Position numbers and translations under genes: made by a program
Source of the DNA: a virus
Length of the DNA stretch: 28,521 bases
Virus record (IMG/VR): IMGVR_UViG_3300017991_001303
Span: 1 to 28,521 of that record
Reading direction: 5' to 3' (one strand)
Notes under the pieces: generated by a model
What the model was told of the DNA's origin: nothing
Databases searched by the model: none
Seen by the model: the letters and a program-made list of their open reading frames with translations, nothing else
Part shown: positions 7,476 to 15,605 of the stretch, one piece after another
Layout: each line of letters opens with the position of its first letter
How positions within the stretch are numbered: position 1 is the stretch's first letter

Positions 7476-9905
7476 ATGTATAATGAAGAGCAGGTAAGAG
7501 AAGCAACATTAGCTTATTTTGATGGCGATGAACTCGCTACAAACGTTTTTATGACGAAATATTGTCTTCGCGACAATAAAGGAAACTATGTTGAAAAGAC
7601 CCCCGATGATATGCATCGTCGCATTGCTTCCGAGTTTGCTCGGATGGAAGATAAGTTTGGTGGAAACAAGCTTACCGAATCAGAAATCTATTCTTACTTA
7701 AAGAACTTCAAATACATTGTTCCACAGGGTTCGCCTATGATGGGGATTGGAAATAATTATGTTAATGTATCGCTTTCTAACTGTGTTGTTGTCGATAATC
7801 CACAGGATAGTATTTCATCCATTATGGACGCTGGCAAGGACATTGCTAATCTGTTCAAGCGTCGTTGTGGGGTTGGTCTTGATATTTCTGATTTGCGTCC
7901 CGAGGGTGCTCCCGTTAACAACTCTGCTCGCACTACTACTGGCGCTTGGTCTTTCGCAGACTTTTATTCTTATGTTTGTCGGATGATTGGACAGAACGGT
8001 CGTCGTGGTGCTCTTATGATTTCTATGGATGTTCGTCACCCGGACATTCGTGAGTTTGTAAGAATGAAGCACGACCTTACAAAGGTTACAGGAGCCAATG
8101 TATCCGTAAAGATTACAGATGACTTTATGGAGGCTGTGAGGGACGGAGGAGAGTTTACTCTTCGTTTCCCTGTAGATGCCGAGACGCCAACACACATTAG
8201 CACTGTGAATGCCACAGAGCTTTGGAACGATATTGTTGAGTCTGCTACAAAGACAGCAGAGCCGGGACTTCTAATGTGGGACAACATCACAAAGAACCTT
8301 CCAGCACACTCATACCCGCAGTTCCAAACAAAGACAACTAATCCCTGTGGTGAGATCCCTCTTTCTGCTTACGATTCTTGCCGTCTTATTTCTTTAAATC
8401 TAAAGCATCTTGTTCAGGATGCTTTCACAGAGAACGCTAGCTTTGACTTCAACAGACTAAAGCTGATTGCATCCGTAGGTATGCGTCTTTCCGACAACCT
8501 TGTTGAGTTGGAGTTGGAGAAGTTAGAGAACATTCGTGCTGTTGCCGATTCAGACGATGAGAAGGAACTATGGACCAAGCTTTACAATGCTGCCGCCAAG
8601 GGTCGCAGAACTGGTCTTGGTACTCACGGTCTTGCTGATGCTGTTGCACGAATGAATCTTGCTTACGATTCAAACGAGGCACTGGTTCTAATTGAGCAGA
8701 TCTACGAGACTATTAGAGACACCGCTTACACTGAAAGTTGTTACCTTGCGCAAGAGCGCGGCGTTTTCCCTGTATTTGATTGGGAGACTGAAAAGGATAA
8801 TGCTTTCATTCAGCGTCTTCCAAGTGAGATCCAAGAACTAATCCAAGCACACGGTCGTCGTAATATTTCTATTCTTACAAACGCGCCTACTGGTTCTGTT
8901 TCTATTATGTCGCAGACTTCATCTGGTTTGGAGCCCGTATTCAAGAACTACTACATTCGTCGTCGTAAACTTTCTCACAACGAGACAGATGTTACGCCTG
9001 ACTTTGTAGATGATCTGGGAGATCGTTGGTTGGAGTATAAGGTATTCCACCACAATGTTCAGGAGTGGATAAACGAGAACTTTACCAATCACAGAGAACT
9101 ACCTCAACTGCCTGATTTCTTTGTTGAGTCTGATTCTATTGATTGGTCACAGCGTGTCGCTATCCAGGCAGCAATCCAGAAGTCTATTGATCACTCTATC
9201 AGTTCTACAATCAACCTTCCAAAGGGCACAGAGCCAGAGGTTGTTGGTAGACTATACCAACAGGGCTGGGAGTTGGGTCTAAAAGGCATTACTGTATATG
9301 TTGATGGTTCCCGAACTGGCGTTCTTCTAACCGAGAACGATAAGAAGGACGAAGAAATATTCCCACAGCACCGTGCCCCCAAGCGTCCTTTGGAGTTGGA
9401 ATGCAACATCCACCACACTACCATTAAGGGCGAGAAGTGGGTTATTATGGTTGGTCTTCTAGATGGCAAGCCGTATGAGGTTATGGGAGGACTTTCAAAC
9501 CTTATTGAGATTCCGAGAGGTAAAACAAAGGGTGTCCTTGTCAAGAATCCCCGCAAGACTGTAAATTCCATTTACGACTTGCGCATTGGAACAAACGGTG
9601 ATATAGTTATCGTCAAGGATCTAGTAAAGACCTTTGATAATCCAAACCACAGTGCTTTGACGCGGATTATTTCACTTGGTTTGCGCCACGGAGCAAATAT
9701 TCAGTATGTTGTTGAGCAGCTGCAGAAGGATAAGGACTCTGATATGTTCTCATTCTCCAAGTGTATTGCTCGTATTCTCAAAAACTACATTCCTGATGGT
9801 CAGGAAGCAAGTGAGAAGACTTGCCCCGAGTGTGGCGAAGATGGTTTGGTTTATATTGAGGGATGTCAGACGTGCCAGTCATGTGGCTGGGCCCGCTGCG
9901 GATAG
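7476..9905 (+). CDS. nrdJ: Adenosylcobalamin-dependent (class II) ribonucleotide reductase
   Basis: Reduces ribonucleotides to deoxyribonucleotides using a cobalamin-generated thiyl radical, without oxygen or a small subunit. The active-site loop is NPCGE (289-293), with radical Cys291 and Glu293. Redox cysteines are C103 (SLSNC) and C302 (DSC). The spacings 103-291-302 are the same as C134-C322-C333 of Thermotoga maritima NrdJ, as I recall them. APTGSVSIM supplies the phosphate-binding loop. The C-terminus carries two zinc-ribbon-like pairs (CPEC, CQTCQSCG), as in class II enzymes that receive electrons from thioredoxin. No ATP-cone is seen at the N-terminus. At 809 aa it is a single complete chain with no intein. 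It starts 3 bp after the helicase stop, suggesting co-transcription. Confidence 0.95.
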   Translation: MYNEEQVREATLAYFDGDELATNVFMTKYCLRDNKGNYVEKTPDDMHRRIASEFARMEDKFGGNKLTESEIYSYLKNFKYIVPQGSPMMGIGNNYVNVSLSNCVVVDNPQDSISSIMDAGKDIANLFKRRCGVGLDISDLRPEGAPVNNSARTTTGAWSFADFYSYVCRMIGQNGRRGALMISMDVRHPDIREFVRMKHDLTKVTGANVSVKITDDFMEAVRDGGEFTLRFPVDAETPTHISTVNATELWNDIVESATKTAEPGLLMWDNITKNLPAHSYPQFQTKTTNPCGEIPLSAYDSCRLISLNLKHLVQDAFTENASFDFNRLKLIASVGMRLSDNLVELELEKLENIRAVADSDDEKELWTKLYNAAAKGRRTGLGTHGLADAVARMNLAYDSNEALVLIEQIYETIRDTAYTESCYLAQERGVFPVFDWETEKDNAFIQRLPSEIQELIQAHGRRNISILTNAPTGSVSIMSQTSSGLEPVFKNYYIRRRKLSHNETDVTPDFVDDLGDRWLEYKVFHHNVQEWINENFTNHRELPQLPDFFVESDSIDWSQRVAIQAAIQKSIDHSISSTINLPKGTEPEVVGRLYQQGWELGLKGITVYVDGSRTGVLLTENDKKDEEIFPQHRAPKRPLELECNIHHTTIKGEKWVIMVGLLDGKPYEVMGGLSNLIEIPRGKTKGVLVKNPRKTVNSIYDLRIGTNGDIVIVKDLVKTFDNPNHSALTRIISLGLRHGANIQYVVEQLQKDKDSDMFSFSKCIARILKNYIPDGQEASEKTCPECGEDGLVYIEGCQTCQSCGWARCG

Positions 9906-9913
9906 GAGATAAA

Positions 9914-10192
9914 ATGAACTTTGTACCAGTAAATAACTACCTTTACGTTCAAACAGTAGAGGACAATGAAACCGAAGATGTGGGTATCCTACTTCCACAG
10001 GATTACCGATCTGTTGAATCGCCGTTTGCGGTGGTAGAACTACTACAGACTCATACAACCTCAAATAATGTGATCTGGGGTGCTGAGCTTCGTTTGGTTG
10101 TGGAGGCTCATATGCTCCGAGATATTGAACACAATGGGCAAACCTTTACAGTCATTAAAGAAAACCACGTAATTGGAATTTTATCAGAATAA
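9914..10192 (+). CDS. GroES-like co-chaperonin (gp31-type)
   Basis: A 92-aa protein with the GroES plan. PVNNYLYVQTVED is the first beta strand region, comparable to KPLxDRVLVKRVE in GroES. GILLPQDY lies near the position of the family GGIVLP segment. The C-terminal half, LVVEAHMLRDIEHNGQTFTVIKENHVIGILSE read in two parts, matches the GroES ending (tEVKxDGxEYLIMREDDILAVLE pattern). Phages use such caps to fold capsid protein with host GroEL. The ATG at 9914 follows AGGAGAT closely and is preferred over an upstream in-frame start inside the RNR gene. Confidence 0.7.
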   Translation: MNFVPVNNYLYVQTVEDNETEDVGILLPQDYRSVESPFAVVELLQTHTTSNNVIWGAELRLVVEAHMLRDIEHNGQTFTVIKENHVIGILSE

Positions 10193-10195
10193 ATA

Positions 10196-10203
10196 ACTAT
10201 TTA
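10196..10203 (+). promoter_or_regulatory. ACTATTTA octamer (candidate phage promoter element), copy 1
   Basis: One of five copies in intergenic or gene-end positions in this window. It lies 40 bp before the ATG at 10244. A 5-bp hairpin (GTTGT/ACAAC, 10205-10221) follows, and then the ribosome-binding site AAAGGAG. Confidence 0.5.
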
Positions 10204-10243
10204 AGTTGTTGGATACACAACAAATTACCAAAGGAGCAGTAAA

Positions 10244-10291
10244 ATGAAACTAACCAAAGCAAGATTACAACAGATCATCAAAGAAGAGATC
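10244..10291 (+). repeat. 48-bp leader-coding repeat, copy A
   Basis: It differs from copy B (10672-10719) at only three positions, all silent. Both copies encode the same 16-residue N-terminus, while the genes differ completely after it. Confidence 0.85.
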
Positions 10292-10627
10292 GCAGCCGCA
10301 ACGGAACAAGATCCGGAAGCCAAGATTGATGAACTTATGGCCAGCGCGCTGTTTTCAAACGCAGACGAAGCAGATAAGGCAGAGGCACGCAAGATAATCC
10401 TTGACGCCTTGATGGGCCTTGAAGGCTACGGCGGCACGAAAAGGCCGGATGAAGAGTACATGGATGATGCGTTCCGCCCTTATGAAGACCTAACAAGAAG
10501 GTTAGCGCAAGCATGGCTCGGCTCGCGCCTGCTTCAACGATCTCTGCGCCACCGGTGGTTAGACGCCCTTGTCGCTTGGTCGCTCGGCCGCAAAGATTAT
10601 GAGAAAGAGCTATATCATATATCATAA
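10244..10627 (+). CDS. Small protein with KLTK-type N-terminal leader
   Basis: A 127-aa protein of unknown function. The first 16 residues, MKLTKARLQQIIKEEI, are identical to those of the next gene, while the rest is unrelated. The body is helical and charged, with an acidic middle (DELMASALFSNADEADKAEA) and a basic C-terminal part (SRLLQRSLRHRWLDAL). Similar lysine-rich K-L-T-K-x-x-L-x-x-I-I-x-E-E leaders are, from memory, frequent on otherwise unrelated proteins of marine phages; their role is not known to me. It has a good ribosome-binding site (AAAGGAG) and an ACTATTTA element upstream. Confidence 0.7.
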   Translation: MKLTKARLQQIIKEEIAAATEQDPEAKIDELMASALFSNADEADKAEARKIILDALMGLEGYGGTKRPDEEYMDDAFRPYEDLTRRLAQAWLGSRLLQRSLRHRWLDALVAWSLGRKDYEKELYHIS

Positions 10628-10642
10628 TGATCAAGATTTACA

Positions 10643-10655
10643 GCGCATGATGCGC
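10643..10655. repeat. Interrupted palindrome GCGCAT-G-ATGCGC
   Basis: Perfect 6-bp arms around one base, 17 bp before the start of the second KLTK-leader gene. It could be a small operator; no partner copy was seen. Confidence 0.35.
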
Positions 10656-10671
10656 AGTAGGAAATAACAGA

Positions 10672-10719
10672 ATGAAACTCACCAAAGCAAGATTACAGCA
10701 GATCATCAAAGAAGAGATT
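10672..10719 (+). repeat. 48-bp leader-coding repeat, copy B
   Basis: Second copy of the MKLTKARLQQIIKEEI-coding segment (see 10244-10291). The three nucleotide differences are synonymous, so the peptide is under selection or the copies recombine. Confidence 0.85.
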
Positions 10720-10989
10720 GATGCCGTTAGCGAAGCAGAAACCGATGGCGAGTTGCCGGCAAACATTATGACGGTGGATAAAATGATAGAAGAATTATCA
10801 AAGATCCCAGGCGATACACCCGTCGCCTTCTCCCACGAGTTTGGGACCATGAACGTTAAAAACATCCGGATCTATGATGATCAAATCTACAAGGAAATTT
10901 CCTACGGAGGAGACTGGCACGATCCGGAGGGCGTCGGGCCCGAGGGTACGGAGATGCCGCGCTATAAGGTTGTCGTGATAGGCGCCTAA
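10672..10989 (+). CDS. Small protein with KLTK-type N-terminal leader, second copy
   Basis: A 105-aa protein. Residues 1-16 repeat the leader of the preceding gene. The segment TVDKMIEELSKIPGDTPVAF resembles a motif found in various small phage proteins (LIEELSKLPxDxPV pattern). The last strand, YKVVVIGA, suggests a compact alpha/beta domain. The function is unknown. Ribosome-binding site AGGAAATAACAGA precedes the ATG. The sharing of only the leader suggests that it is an exchangeable tag. Confidence 0.7.
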   Translation: MKLTKARLQQIIKEEIDAVSEAETDGELPANIMTVDKMIEELSKIPGDTPVAFSHEFGTMNVKNIRIYDDQIYKEISYGGDWHDPEGVGPEGTEMPRYKVVVIGA

Positions 10990-11002
10990 TTAAAAATAAC
11001 AC

Positions 11003-11031
11003 TTGACTTGTAAGCCCGGTTATGCTACATT
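11003..11031 (+). promoter_or_regulatory. Sigma70-type promoter, possibly giving a leaderless mRNA
   Basis: TTGACT (11003-11008), a 17-bp spacer, then TACATT (11026-11031, 4 of 6). The expected transcription start, about 7 bp downstream, coincides with the ATG at 11038. No Shine-Dalgarno is visible before that ATG. Confidence 0.5.
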
Positions 11032-11049
11032 AGTAGTATGACTGGGCTT
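11012..11049 (+). other. 17-bp hairpin spanning a start codon
   Basis: Arms 11012-11028 and 11033-11049 pair over 17 bp around an ATTA loop, with three G-U pairs in RNA. The ATG at 11038 lies inside the right arm, so read-through mRNA from upstream would hide the start codon, whereas mRNA started near 11038 would not. Confidence 0.55.
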
Positions 11050-11769
11050 TCACCTATACAAATCAAACTTCCCAATGTTGTGATTGGCTGGCGGGAAGAA
11101 GCGATTACATTCGCGAACAAAAAGAACTACCATCTAATCGTCAATGATGAACAAAGACCTTTTGTTCATTTCTTTCGTTATGAAGATGTAAAAAGCAACT
11201 GGTATAACGGCATATTTGAACTTGGAATGAAATCCAAACTTCCTGTTCCGTTTGATATTCAAACTATCGGAATGGAAGACAACAAATTGAAGATTATCAC
11301 AAAAGGAAACACCAAGATTTTGATTGAGTTTGGTTTCCTTCATATTTTTGACCTTGAAAACTGTAACTTTGATGGCGTAGATCAGGTTATCAAAGATTAC
11401 ACCGTCAAGGATACCTTTGATATTACGGTAGGTTCCAAACTTGGCCACGATATTGTGATCAAGCCCCACGACACATTTGTAAAAGAGTTCAGAACCATCA
11501 GAACCAACCGAGTTGATAGAAACAAGACCGGTGAGTTCAAGGACTTTTTGGCAACAAGTGTTATTGATGCCGAGGACATCAAAAACTTTGATTTTTCCGA
11601 CACAATCGTGCGTTTGCTTTTGGAAAGAAAGATAAGGCAAATGGGATTGAAGAGAAACAACAAAGAATACCTAAAACTACAACATAGCGACCGACACATA
11701 AGCAAAAGAAACTTTTATTTCGAGACAACAGAAGATTTGGATGATAGAATAGTTCTATATGACCCGTAG
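11038..11769 (+). CDS. Conserved-type hypothetical protein
   Basis: A 243-aa protein that I cannot assign. It is of mixed alpha/beta composition, rich in Lys, Asp and Phe, with no membrane segment or clear catalytic motif. The C-terminal 60 residues are basic (RKIRQMGLKRNNKEYLKLQHSDRH, split here for description at residue 210), suggesting nucleic-acid contact. The start is unusual: the frame is closed upstream at 11011-11013, no Shine-Dalgarno is seen, and the ATG lies in a hairpin arm at the expected transcription start. It overlaps the next gene by 11 bp, so the two are probably expressed together. Confidence 0.75.
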   Translation: MTGLSPIQIKLPNVVIGWREEAITFANKKNYHLIVNDEQRPFVHFFRYEDVKSNWYNGIFELGMKSKLPVPFDIQTIGMEDNKLKIITKGNTKILIEFGFLHIFDLENCNFDGVDQVIKDYTVKDTFDITVGSKLGHDIVIKPHDTFVKEFRTIRTNRVDRNKTGEFKDFLATSVIDAEDIKNFDFSDTIVRLLLERKIRQMGLKRNNKEYLKLQHSDRHISKRNFYFETTEDLDDRIVLYDP

Positions 11770-12625
11770 CAAAGAAAACCTACCGGGGATCATCCCGGTA
11801 TCAGGAATGACTTCCGAGTTTGGTATGGAATGGGACTCATCACTAATACCTGTTGCTCCAAACTATACCGCATTAGAGTCGGCTATTTTTGAATGTATTC
11901 ACGTTGGCTGTAACTCTATTTGGATTGTCGCAAACGACGATATTGCCCCACTTATCCGCCATCGCATAGGCGAATATGCGACAGATATGCGTTCTGTGGA
12001 GCAAGGTGCGTTCAAAAACTGGGGCAGCCCCAATCATTTGGAAGTTCCCATTTATTATGTTCCTATTCACCCGAAACATAGAGATAGGGTAGATAACTAC
12101 GCTTGGTCTGCGATCTATGGCGCTAATGCATGCTTTTGGATTATGCGTATGTTCTCGCGATGGACAACACCGGCTGCTTATTATGTTTCATTTCCTTTGG
12201 GGATGCTTGATCCAAAAGAACTGCTAAAACATCGGGCAAAAGTTCAGAAAAAGAAAACATTCTACTTTTCTCACAAAGGCAAAACGGTAAGAGACGGGTA
12301 TCCTATCTCATTTGTTATGGAACCAGAAGAGTGGCGCAGAGCAAAACATACAATAACCAAAAATGCTTCGGTTTGGAAATCTACTAACGGAGAGGCGATA
12401 CCAAGGGAGAAGTTGCCGCCAGAAGAACGGTTGGTGTCTCTAAAATACAATCTTGAAGATGTGTTTGGTGGAGGACCCACAAACAACGACCAAGAGATTG
12501 AAGAGTTTTATGACTTGACTACCTGGGATGGGTATGCTACTTTACTAGGGTCGCCGCTCGGCAAGCGCATGAAGCGACCATCGAAAACACTAATGTACAG
12601 AAAAGGAAAAGTTAATGACGGATAA
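11759..12625 (+). CDS. Nucleotidyltransferase-like protein (putative)
   Basis: A 288-aa protein. The N-terminal 80 residues resemble the NTP-binding half of sugar-phosphate nucleotidyltransferases: GIIPVSGMTSEFG (10-22), then PVAPNYTALESAIFECIHVGCNSIWIV, where a helix and a strand IWIV follow the AGC-type turn, then DDIAPLIRHRIGE. The usual GxGTRLxPLT signature is altered, so catalysis is uncertain. The C-terminal part is basic and carries no recognised domain. It overlaps the preceding gene by 11 bp and the first dnaE fragment by 11 bp, placing it in the polymerase operon. A non-catalytic relative is possible. Confidence 0.55.
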   Translation: MTRSKENLPGIIPVSGMTSEFGMEWDSSLIPVAPNYTALESAIFECIHVGCNSIWIVANDDIAPLIRHRIGEYATDMRSVEQGAFKNWGSPNHLEVPIYYVPIHPKHRDRVDNYAWSAIYGANACFWIMRMFSRWTTPAAYYVSFPLGMLDPKELLKHRAKVQKKKTFYFSHKGKTVRDGYPISFVMEPEEWRRAKHTITKNASVWKSTNGEAIPREKLPPEERLVSLKYNLEDVFGGGPTNNDQEIEEFYDLTTWDGYATLLGSPLGKRMKRPSKTLMYRKGKVNDG

Positions 12626-13472
12626 AAAGATACCTTTTGTTGGACTTCACGCGCATTCTGTTGCGGGGTCTATCTTTGACGCAATAGGATACCCAGACGA
12701 ACATATGGACTGGGCTTATTCAAACGGTTGTGAAGCTCTCGCACTGACGGACCACGGAAATATGAATGGTTTTTCACATCAGTTTCTTCATTGGAAGAAG
12801 ATGAAGGCAGAAGGCAAGAACTTCAAGCCTATCTTTGGTGTTGAAGCTTATTTCCTACCTTCTATCGAGGAGTGGAGAGGAGAATACAATAGAATCAAGG
12901 AAGACGCTAAACTCGCAAAGTCTCTTGCGAAGAGCGATACTTCCGGTGCTACCGTCGAGGATGAGAAAGAGTCAAAGAAGGCTATCAAGTCTATCCTAAA
13001 CCGTCGTCGTCATTTGGTTCTTTTGGCTCAAAACCAAACAGGACTAAACAACCTTTTCAAGCTTATTTCCGAGTCTTACAACGAAGAGAACTATTACCGT
13101 TATCCGCGTGTTGATTACAAGATGCTGGACAAGTATTCAGAAGGCATTATCGCTGCGTCTGCTTGTTTGACTGGTGATAGTATCTTGGATACTTCTATGG
13201 GACAGATGAGACTGGATGATGTAGTCAGAAACTATAAACAAGGCAACGAACTTTTTGTGCTCTCTTATAGCGAAAAAGAACAACGATTAGTGTATCGTCG
13301 TGTTCTATGGGGAGATTTAACAAGAAAGAAAGCCAAAATTATTCGTATCAAAACCAAAGATGGCAAAAGTGTCCGTCTCACACCAGATCACAAGGTTTTT
13401 ACAGATCAAGGGTGGATGGAAGCCGGAGACCTCAAAAAACACAAAAACATTAAGATTTTGTCTTTAAAATAA
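12615..13472 (+). CDS. dnaE: DNA polymerase III alpha, fragment 1: PHP domain part plus N-intein
   Basis: Residues 1-183 are the first part of a DnaE PHP domain: metal-ligand motif GLHAHS (10-15), LTDHGNM (about 44-50), FGVEAYF (about 75-81), and GIIAASA at the junction. From Cys184 the chain becomes a canonical N-intein of 102 aa. It has a CLTGDS start (block A), a block B TPDHKVF, and WMEAGDLKKHKNIKILSLK at the end, closest in style to the NrdA/NrdJ split inteins of environmental phages. It ends at a stop, so activity needs protein trans-splicing with the C-intein at 14451. In the extein lysine is mostly AAG (about 16 AAG to 3 AAA); in the intein it is mostly AAA (11 to 3). This shows a different origin. 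Confidence 0.93.
   Translation: MTDKKIPFVGLHAHSVAGSIFDAIGYPDEHMDWAYSNGCEALALTDHGNMNGFSHQFLHWKKMKAEGKNFKPIFGVEAYFLPSIEEWRGEYNRIKEDAKLAKSLAKSDTSGATVEDEKESKKAIKSILNRRRHLVLLAQNQTGLNNLFKLISESYNEENYYRYPRVDYKMLDKYSEGIIAASACLTGDSILDTSMGQMRLDDVVRNYKQGNELFVLSYSEKEQRLVYRRVLWGDLTRKKAKIIRIKTKDGKSVRLTPDHKVFTDQGWMEAGDLKKHKNIKILSLK
13164..13469 (+). other. N-terminal half of split intein 1 (dnaE, PHP insertion site)
   Basis: Codons 184-285 of fragment 1. Cys1, block A CLTGDS and block B with the conserved Thr and His (TPDH) are all present, so the acyl-shift chemistry should work. It is inserted between the extein residues ...ASA and CLGG. Confidence 0.9.
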
Positions 13473-13479
13473 GGTATAA

Positions 13480-13540
13480 ACCCCCCCGAGAATACTATTT
13501 ATTGTGAGGGGGGTCTTTACTTCCCCAATCCTCACAGAGG
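13480..13540 (+). promoter_or_regulatory. Leader of HEG 1 with mutually exclusive hairpins
   Basis: ACCCCCC (13480-13486) can pair with GGGGGGT (13508-13514), enclosing ACTATTTA. Alternatively GTGAGG (13504-13509) plus GGGG pairs with CCCC and CCTCAC (13530-13535). A third pairing, CCTC (13530-13533) with GAGG (13537-13540), would hide the ribosome-binding site. The pairing chosen should depend on whether the mRNA starts upstream or at the octamer. Confidence 0.5.
13494..13501 (+). promoter_or_regulatory. ACTATTTA octamer, copy 2 (HEG 1)
   Basis: It lies in the loop of the C-run/G-run hairpin, 47 bp before the ATG at 13549. See the other copies at 10196, 18002, 21835 and 28469. Confidence 0.55.
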
Positions 13541-13548
13541 AAACCAAA

Positions 13549-14454
13549 ATGGCCCATAAATACCACAATTTATCTAAACAAGAAAAATATATGATACTTT
13601 GCACTTATGTTGATGAAGCATTAATAAAACAAAAATTAGAAGATAACCATAGTTTTGGTATGATAAGGGATTGGATTATAAGAGATTATCCGGAGGCTAT
13701 CAAGGATGAACGATTATTTTGGCTAAATACACTGCAAACTACTCGTTCGATTTTTAAATCACAGGGACTTACATGTAATTTAAAGAATTACAACACTATG
13801 CCTCAAAACTGGAAACTTCAATATAGGTTCCCAAAAGATTATACATTAGAGCAGATTAGTTTGATTAATGCCGAAAAATCAAGAAAAGGCCAGATGAAAA
13901 CAATAGAACAACGAAAAAAGAACGGAACACTGGGTAATCCCAAGTTTAAACGAAAAGATAGCCCATTATGTAAAGAATACTACACTTCTCGGGGTATTTC
14001 GCTCTATGAGGCGACAAAGCAAATTAAAGAAATTTGCTCTTCTGGAGGAATAGCGGCCTGCAAGTCGTTCTCTGATAATAATCGCCTATCCAGTGTAGAA
14101 TGCAAGATTGCCGCCATATTAGATGAAATAGGTGTTTCATACTCGCAACAGTTACAGATTAGAATACCTGAAAACAATAGGTTATTTGGCAATTTATCGT
14201 ATATTTATGATTTTTTGATTGGAGATCTTATAATAGAGGTTAATGGGACTTATTTTCACGGAGATAATAGATTTTTTAAAGCAAGCGATATAATTTTAGG
14301 CCAACCAGCAGAAGAAGTGTGGAAAAAGGATCAACATAAACTTGACATAGCGAAACAAATGGGTTTTAATGTACTAACACTTTGGGAATATGATATAAAC
14401 TACAACGAAGAAGCAATCAAACAACAAATACAAGAAATTTTGGTGGAACAATGA
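13549..14454 (+). CDS. Free-standing homing endonuclease, Vsr-like (EDxHD type)
   Basis: A 301-aa nuclease lying between the two halves of split intein 1. The C-terminal third has the Vsr/EDxHD fold pattern: E184 ([11 protein letters not shown]), strand YIYDF with D221, [12 protein letters not shown] (E230, N232, H237), then [26 protein letters not shown]. The N-terminal part is basic and helical and probably reads DNA. This family is known from fractured genes in environmental phage sequences and from I-Bth0305I. The ATG at 13549 is chosen because AGAGG precedes it. Its stop overlaps the C-intein start (ATGA), so the downstream dnaE fragment is translationally coupled to it. It probably cuts intein-less dnaE alleles at the PHP site. 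Confidence 0.87.
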   Translation: MAHKYHNLSKQEKYMILCTYVDEALIKQKLEDNHSFGMIRDWIIRDYPEAIKDERLFWLNTLQTTRSIFKSQGLTCNLKNYNTMPQNWKLQYRFPKDYTLEQISLINAEKSRKGQMKTIEQRKKNGTLGNPKFKRKDSPLCKEYYTSRGISLYEATKQIKEICSSGGIAACKSFSDNNRLSSVECKIAAILDEIGVSYSQQLQIRIPENNRLFGNLSYIYDFLIGDLIIEVNGTYFHGDNRFFKASDIILGQPAEEVWKKDQHKLDIAKQMGFNVLTLWEYDINYNEEAIKQQIQEILVEQ

Positions 14455-14573
14455 ATAATTATAAATTTGTAGAGATCGAAGAAATAGAGGAATTAGAAGA
14501 GATTGAGGACACTTATGATATAACAGTCGAAGACACACATAATTTTTTTGCCAACGGACTGTTGGTCCATAAT
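14451..14573 (+). other. C-terminal half of split intein 1
   Basis: 41 residues with block F (THNFFANG) and block G (LLVHN), with the +1 Cys coded at 14574-14576. The resemblance to the NrdJ-1-type C-intein is close. The acidic stretch [13 protein letters not shown] may pair with the basic N-half by charge. Confidence 0.9.
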
Positions 14574-15605
14574 TGTTTGGGTGGTCCGTATGCCGGCAAC
14601 TACTGGGCAAACCGCGAGGAAGGCCCCGAGGCTGTCCGAGAGGCAATGCGCGAGACCACAAGAGAGTTTGTGAAGATCTTTGGGGATCGTTGGCACGGCG
14701 AGCTTCAATGGAACAATATTCCAGAGCAGCACGAGCTAAATCAGTACATTATTGAAATGCATCACGAGTTTGGTATTCCACTTATTTCAACTGCCGACTC
14801 TCATTATCCTAATCCGGACGCTTGGAAGGACCGAGAGCTTTACAAGCGCCTTGGTTGGCTTGGTAAGGGCAAGCCTGATTGGATGGAGAATACCGATCTT
14901 CCGGCTGGTGTTGAAGAGATTGGATATGAGATTTATCCTAAGAATGGAAACCAAATGTGGGATTCCTACAAGTATTACTCAAAGACCGCTGGCGTAGAGT
15001 ATGACGATCAGTTGGTAATGGACTCAATCACACGAACTCACGACATTGCTTTCAAGATGATTGAGGACTTTGTTCCTGATACAACTGTAAAGCTTCCTGA
15101 CTTTGTGGTTCCTGCGGGGCATACTGCTACAGAGGCACTTGTAAACTATGCTTTGGAAGGTTTGCGTAATCGTGGGCTCCACGAGAACAAAGAATACACT
15201 GACCGTCTAAAGATGGAGTTGGATGTTATTGATGACCGTGGTTTCAGCAAGTATTTCTTGACCATGAAAGCGATCTCCGACAAGGCAAATGAAGTTCAGT
15301 TGACTGGCCCCGGTCGTGGGTCCGCTGCTGGTTCTTTGGTTGCTTATGTTCTCGGGATCACACAGATTGACCCTATCAAGTATGGTCTTCTTTTTGAGAG
15401 GTTTATGACAAAGGACGCAGGCTCTGGTTACATTACTGACAATGGAAGAGCACTGGAAGAGGTTGCCGCCATCCAGCTGGACACTGATAGCGGTAGGACT
15501 ATTACTATCACTCCGGATATGGAAGTGAAAGTTAAACGAGATAATAAAGTTTTTTATGCCCTCGCCAAAAACCTACAGGTAGGCGACGAGATAATGAGCG
15601 TGTAA
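14451..15605 (+). CDS. dnaE: DNA polymerase III alpha, fragment 2: C-intein, rest of PHP and first palm part
   Basis: Residues 1-41 are a C-intein with [17 protein letters not shown] and the terminal LLVHN, followed by Cys42 as the +1 nucleophile. Splicing would give ...[18 protein letters not shown]. The extein then supplies the rest of the PHP domain (STADSHYPN, about residue 113) and the start of the palm, with [17 protein letters not shown] (about 286-302) and [13 protein letters not shown]. At Gly324 the sequence leaves DnaE homology and becomes a Hint-like segment of 61 aa ending at the stop. The catalytic Asp pair is therefore on the third fragment. The first splice looks fully competent; the second does not. 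Confidence 0.92.
   Translation: MNNYKFVEIEEIEELEEIEDTYDITVEDTHNFFANGLLVHNCLGGPYAGNYWANREEGPEAVREAMRETTREFVKIFGDRWHGELQWNNIPEQHELNQYIIEMHHEFGIPLISTADSHYPNPDAWKDRELYKRLGWLGKGKPDWMENTDLPAGVEEIGYEIYPKNGNQMWDSYKYYSKTAGVEYDDQLVMDSITRTHDIAFKMIEDFVPDTTVKLPDFVVPAGHTATEALVNYALEGLRNRGLHENKEYTDRLKMELDVIDDRGFSKYFLTMKAISDKANEVQLTGPGRGSAAGSLVAYVLGITQIDPIKYGLLFERFMTKDAGSGYITDNGRALEEVAAIQLDTDSGRTITITPDMEVKVKRDNKVFYALAKNLQVGDEIMSV
15420..15602 (+). other. Degenerate Hint/N-intein-like segment at the second dnaE break
   Basis: 61 residues after [25 protein letters not shown] resembles intein block B but has Met where His is expected, and [11 protein letters not shown] resembles the usual LKVGDEI end. No block A with Cys1 is visible; a Ser at the second position is the only candidate. 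Lysine codons are all AAA (4 of 4), unlike the surrounding dnaE. Confidence 0.6.

Noticed and set aside
11134-11640. Long open frame on the - strand
   Set aside because: It mirrors a well-formed + strand gene, lacks a plausible RBS and shows no recognisable protein.
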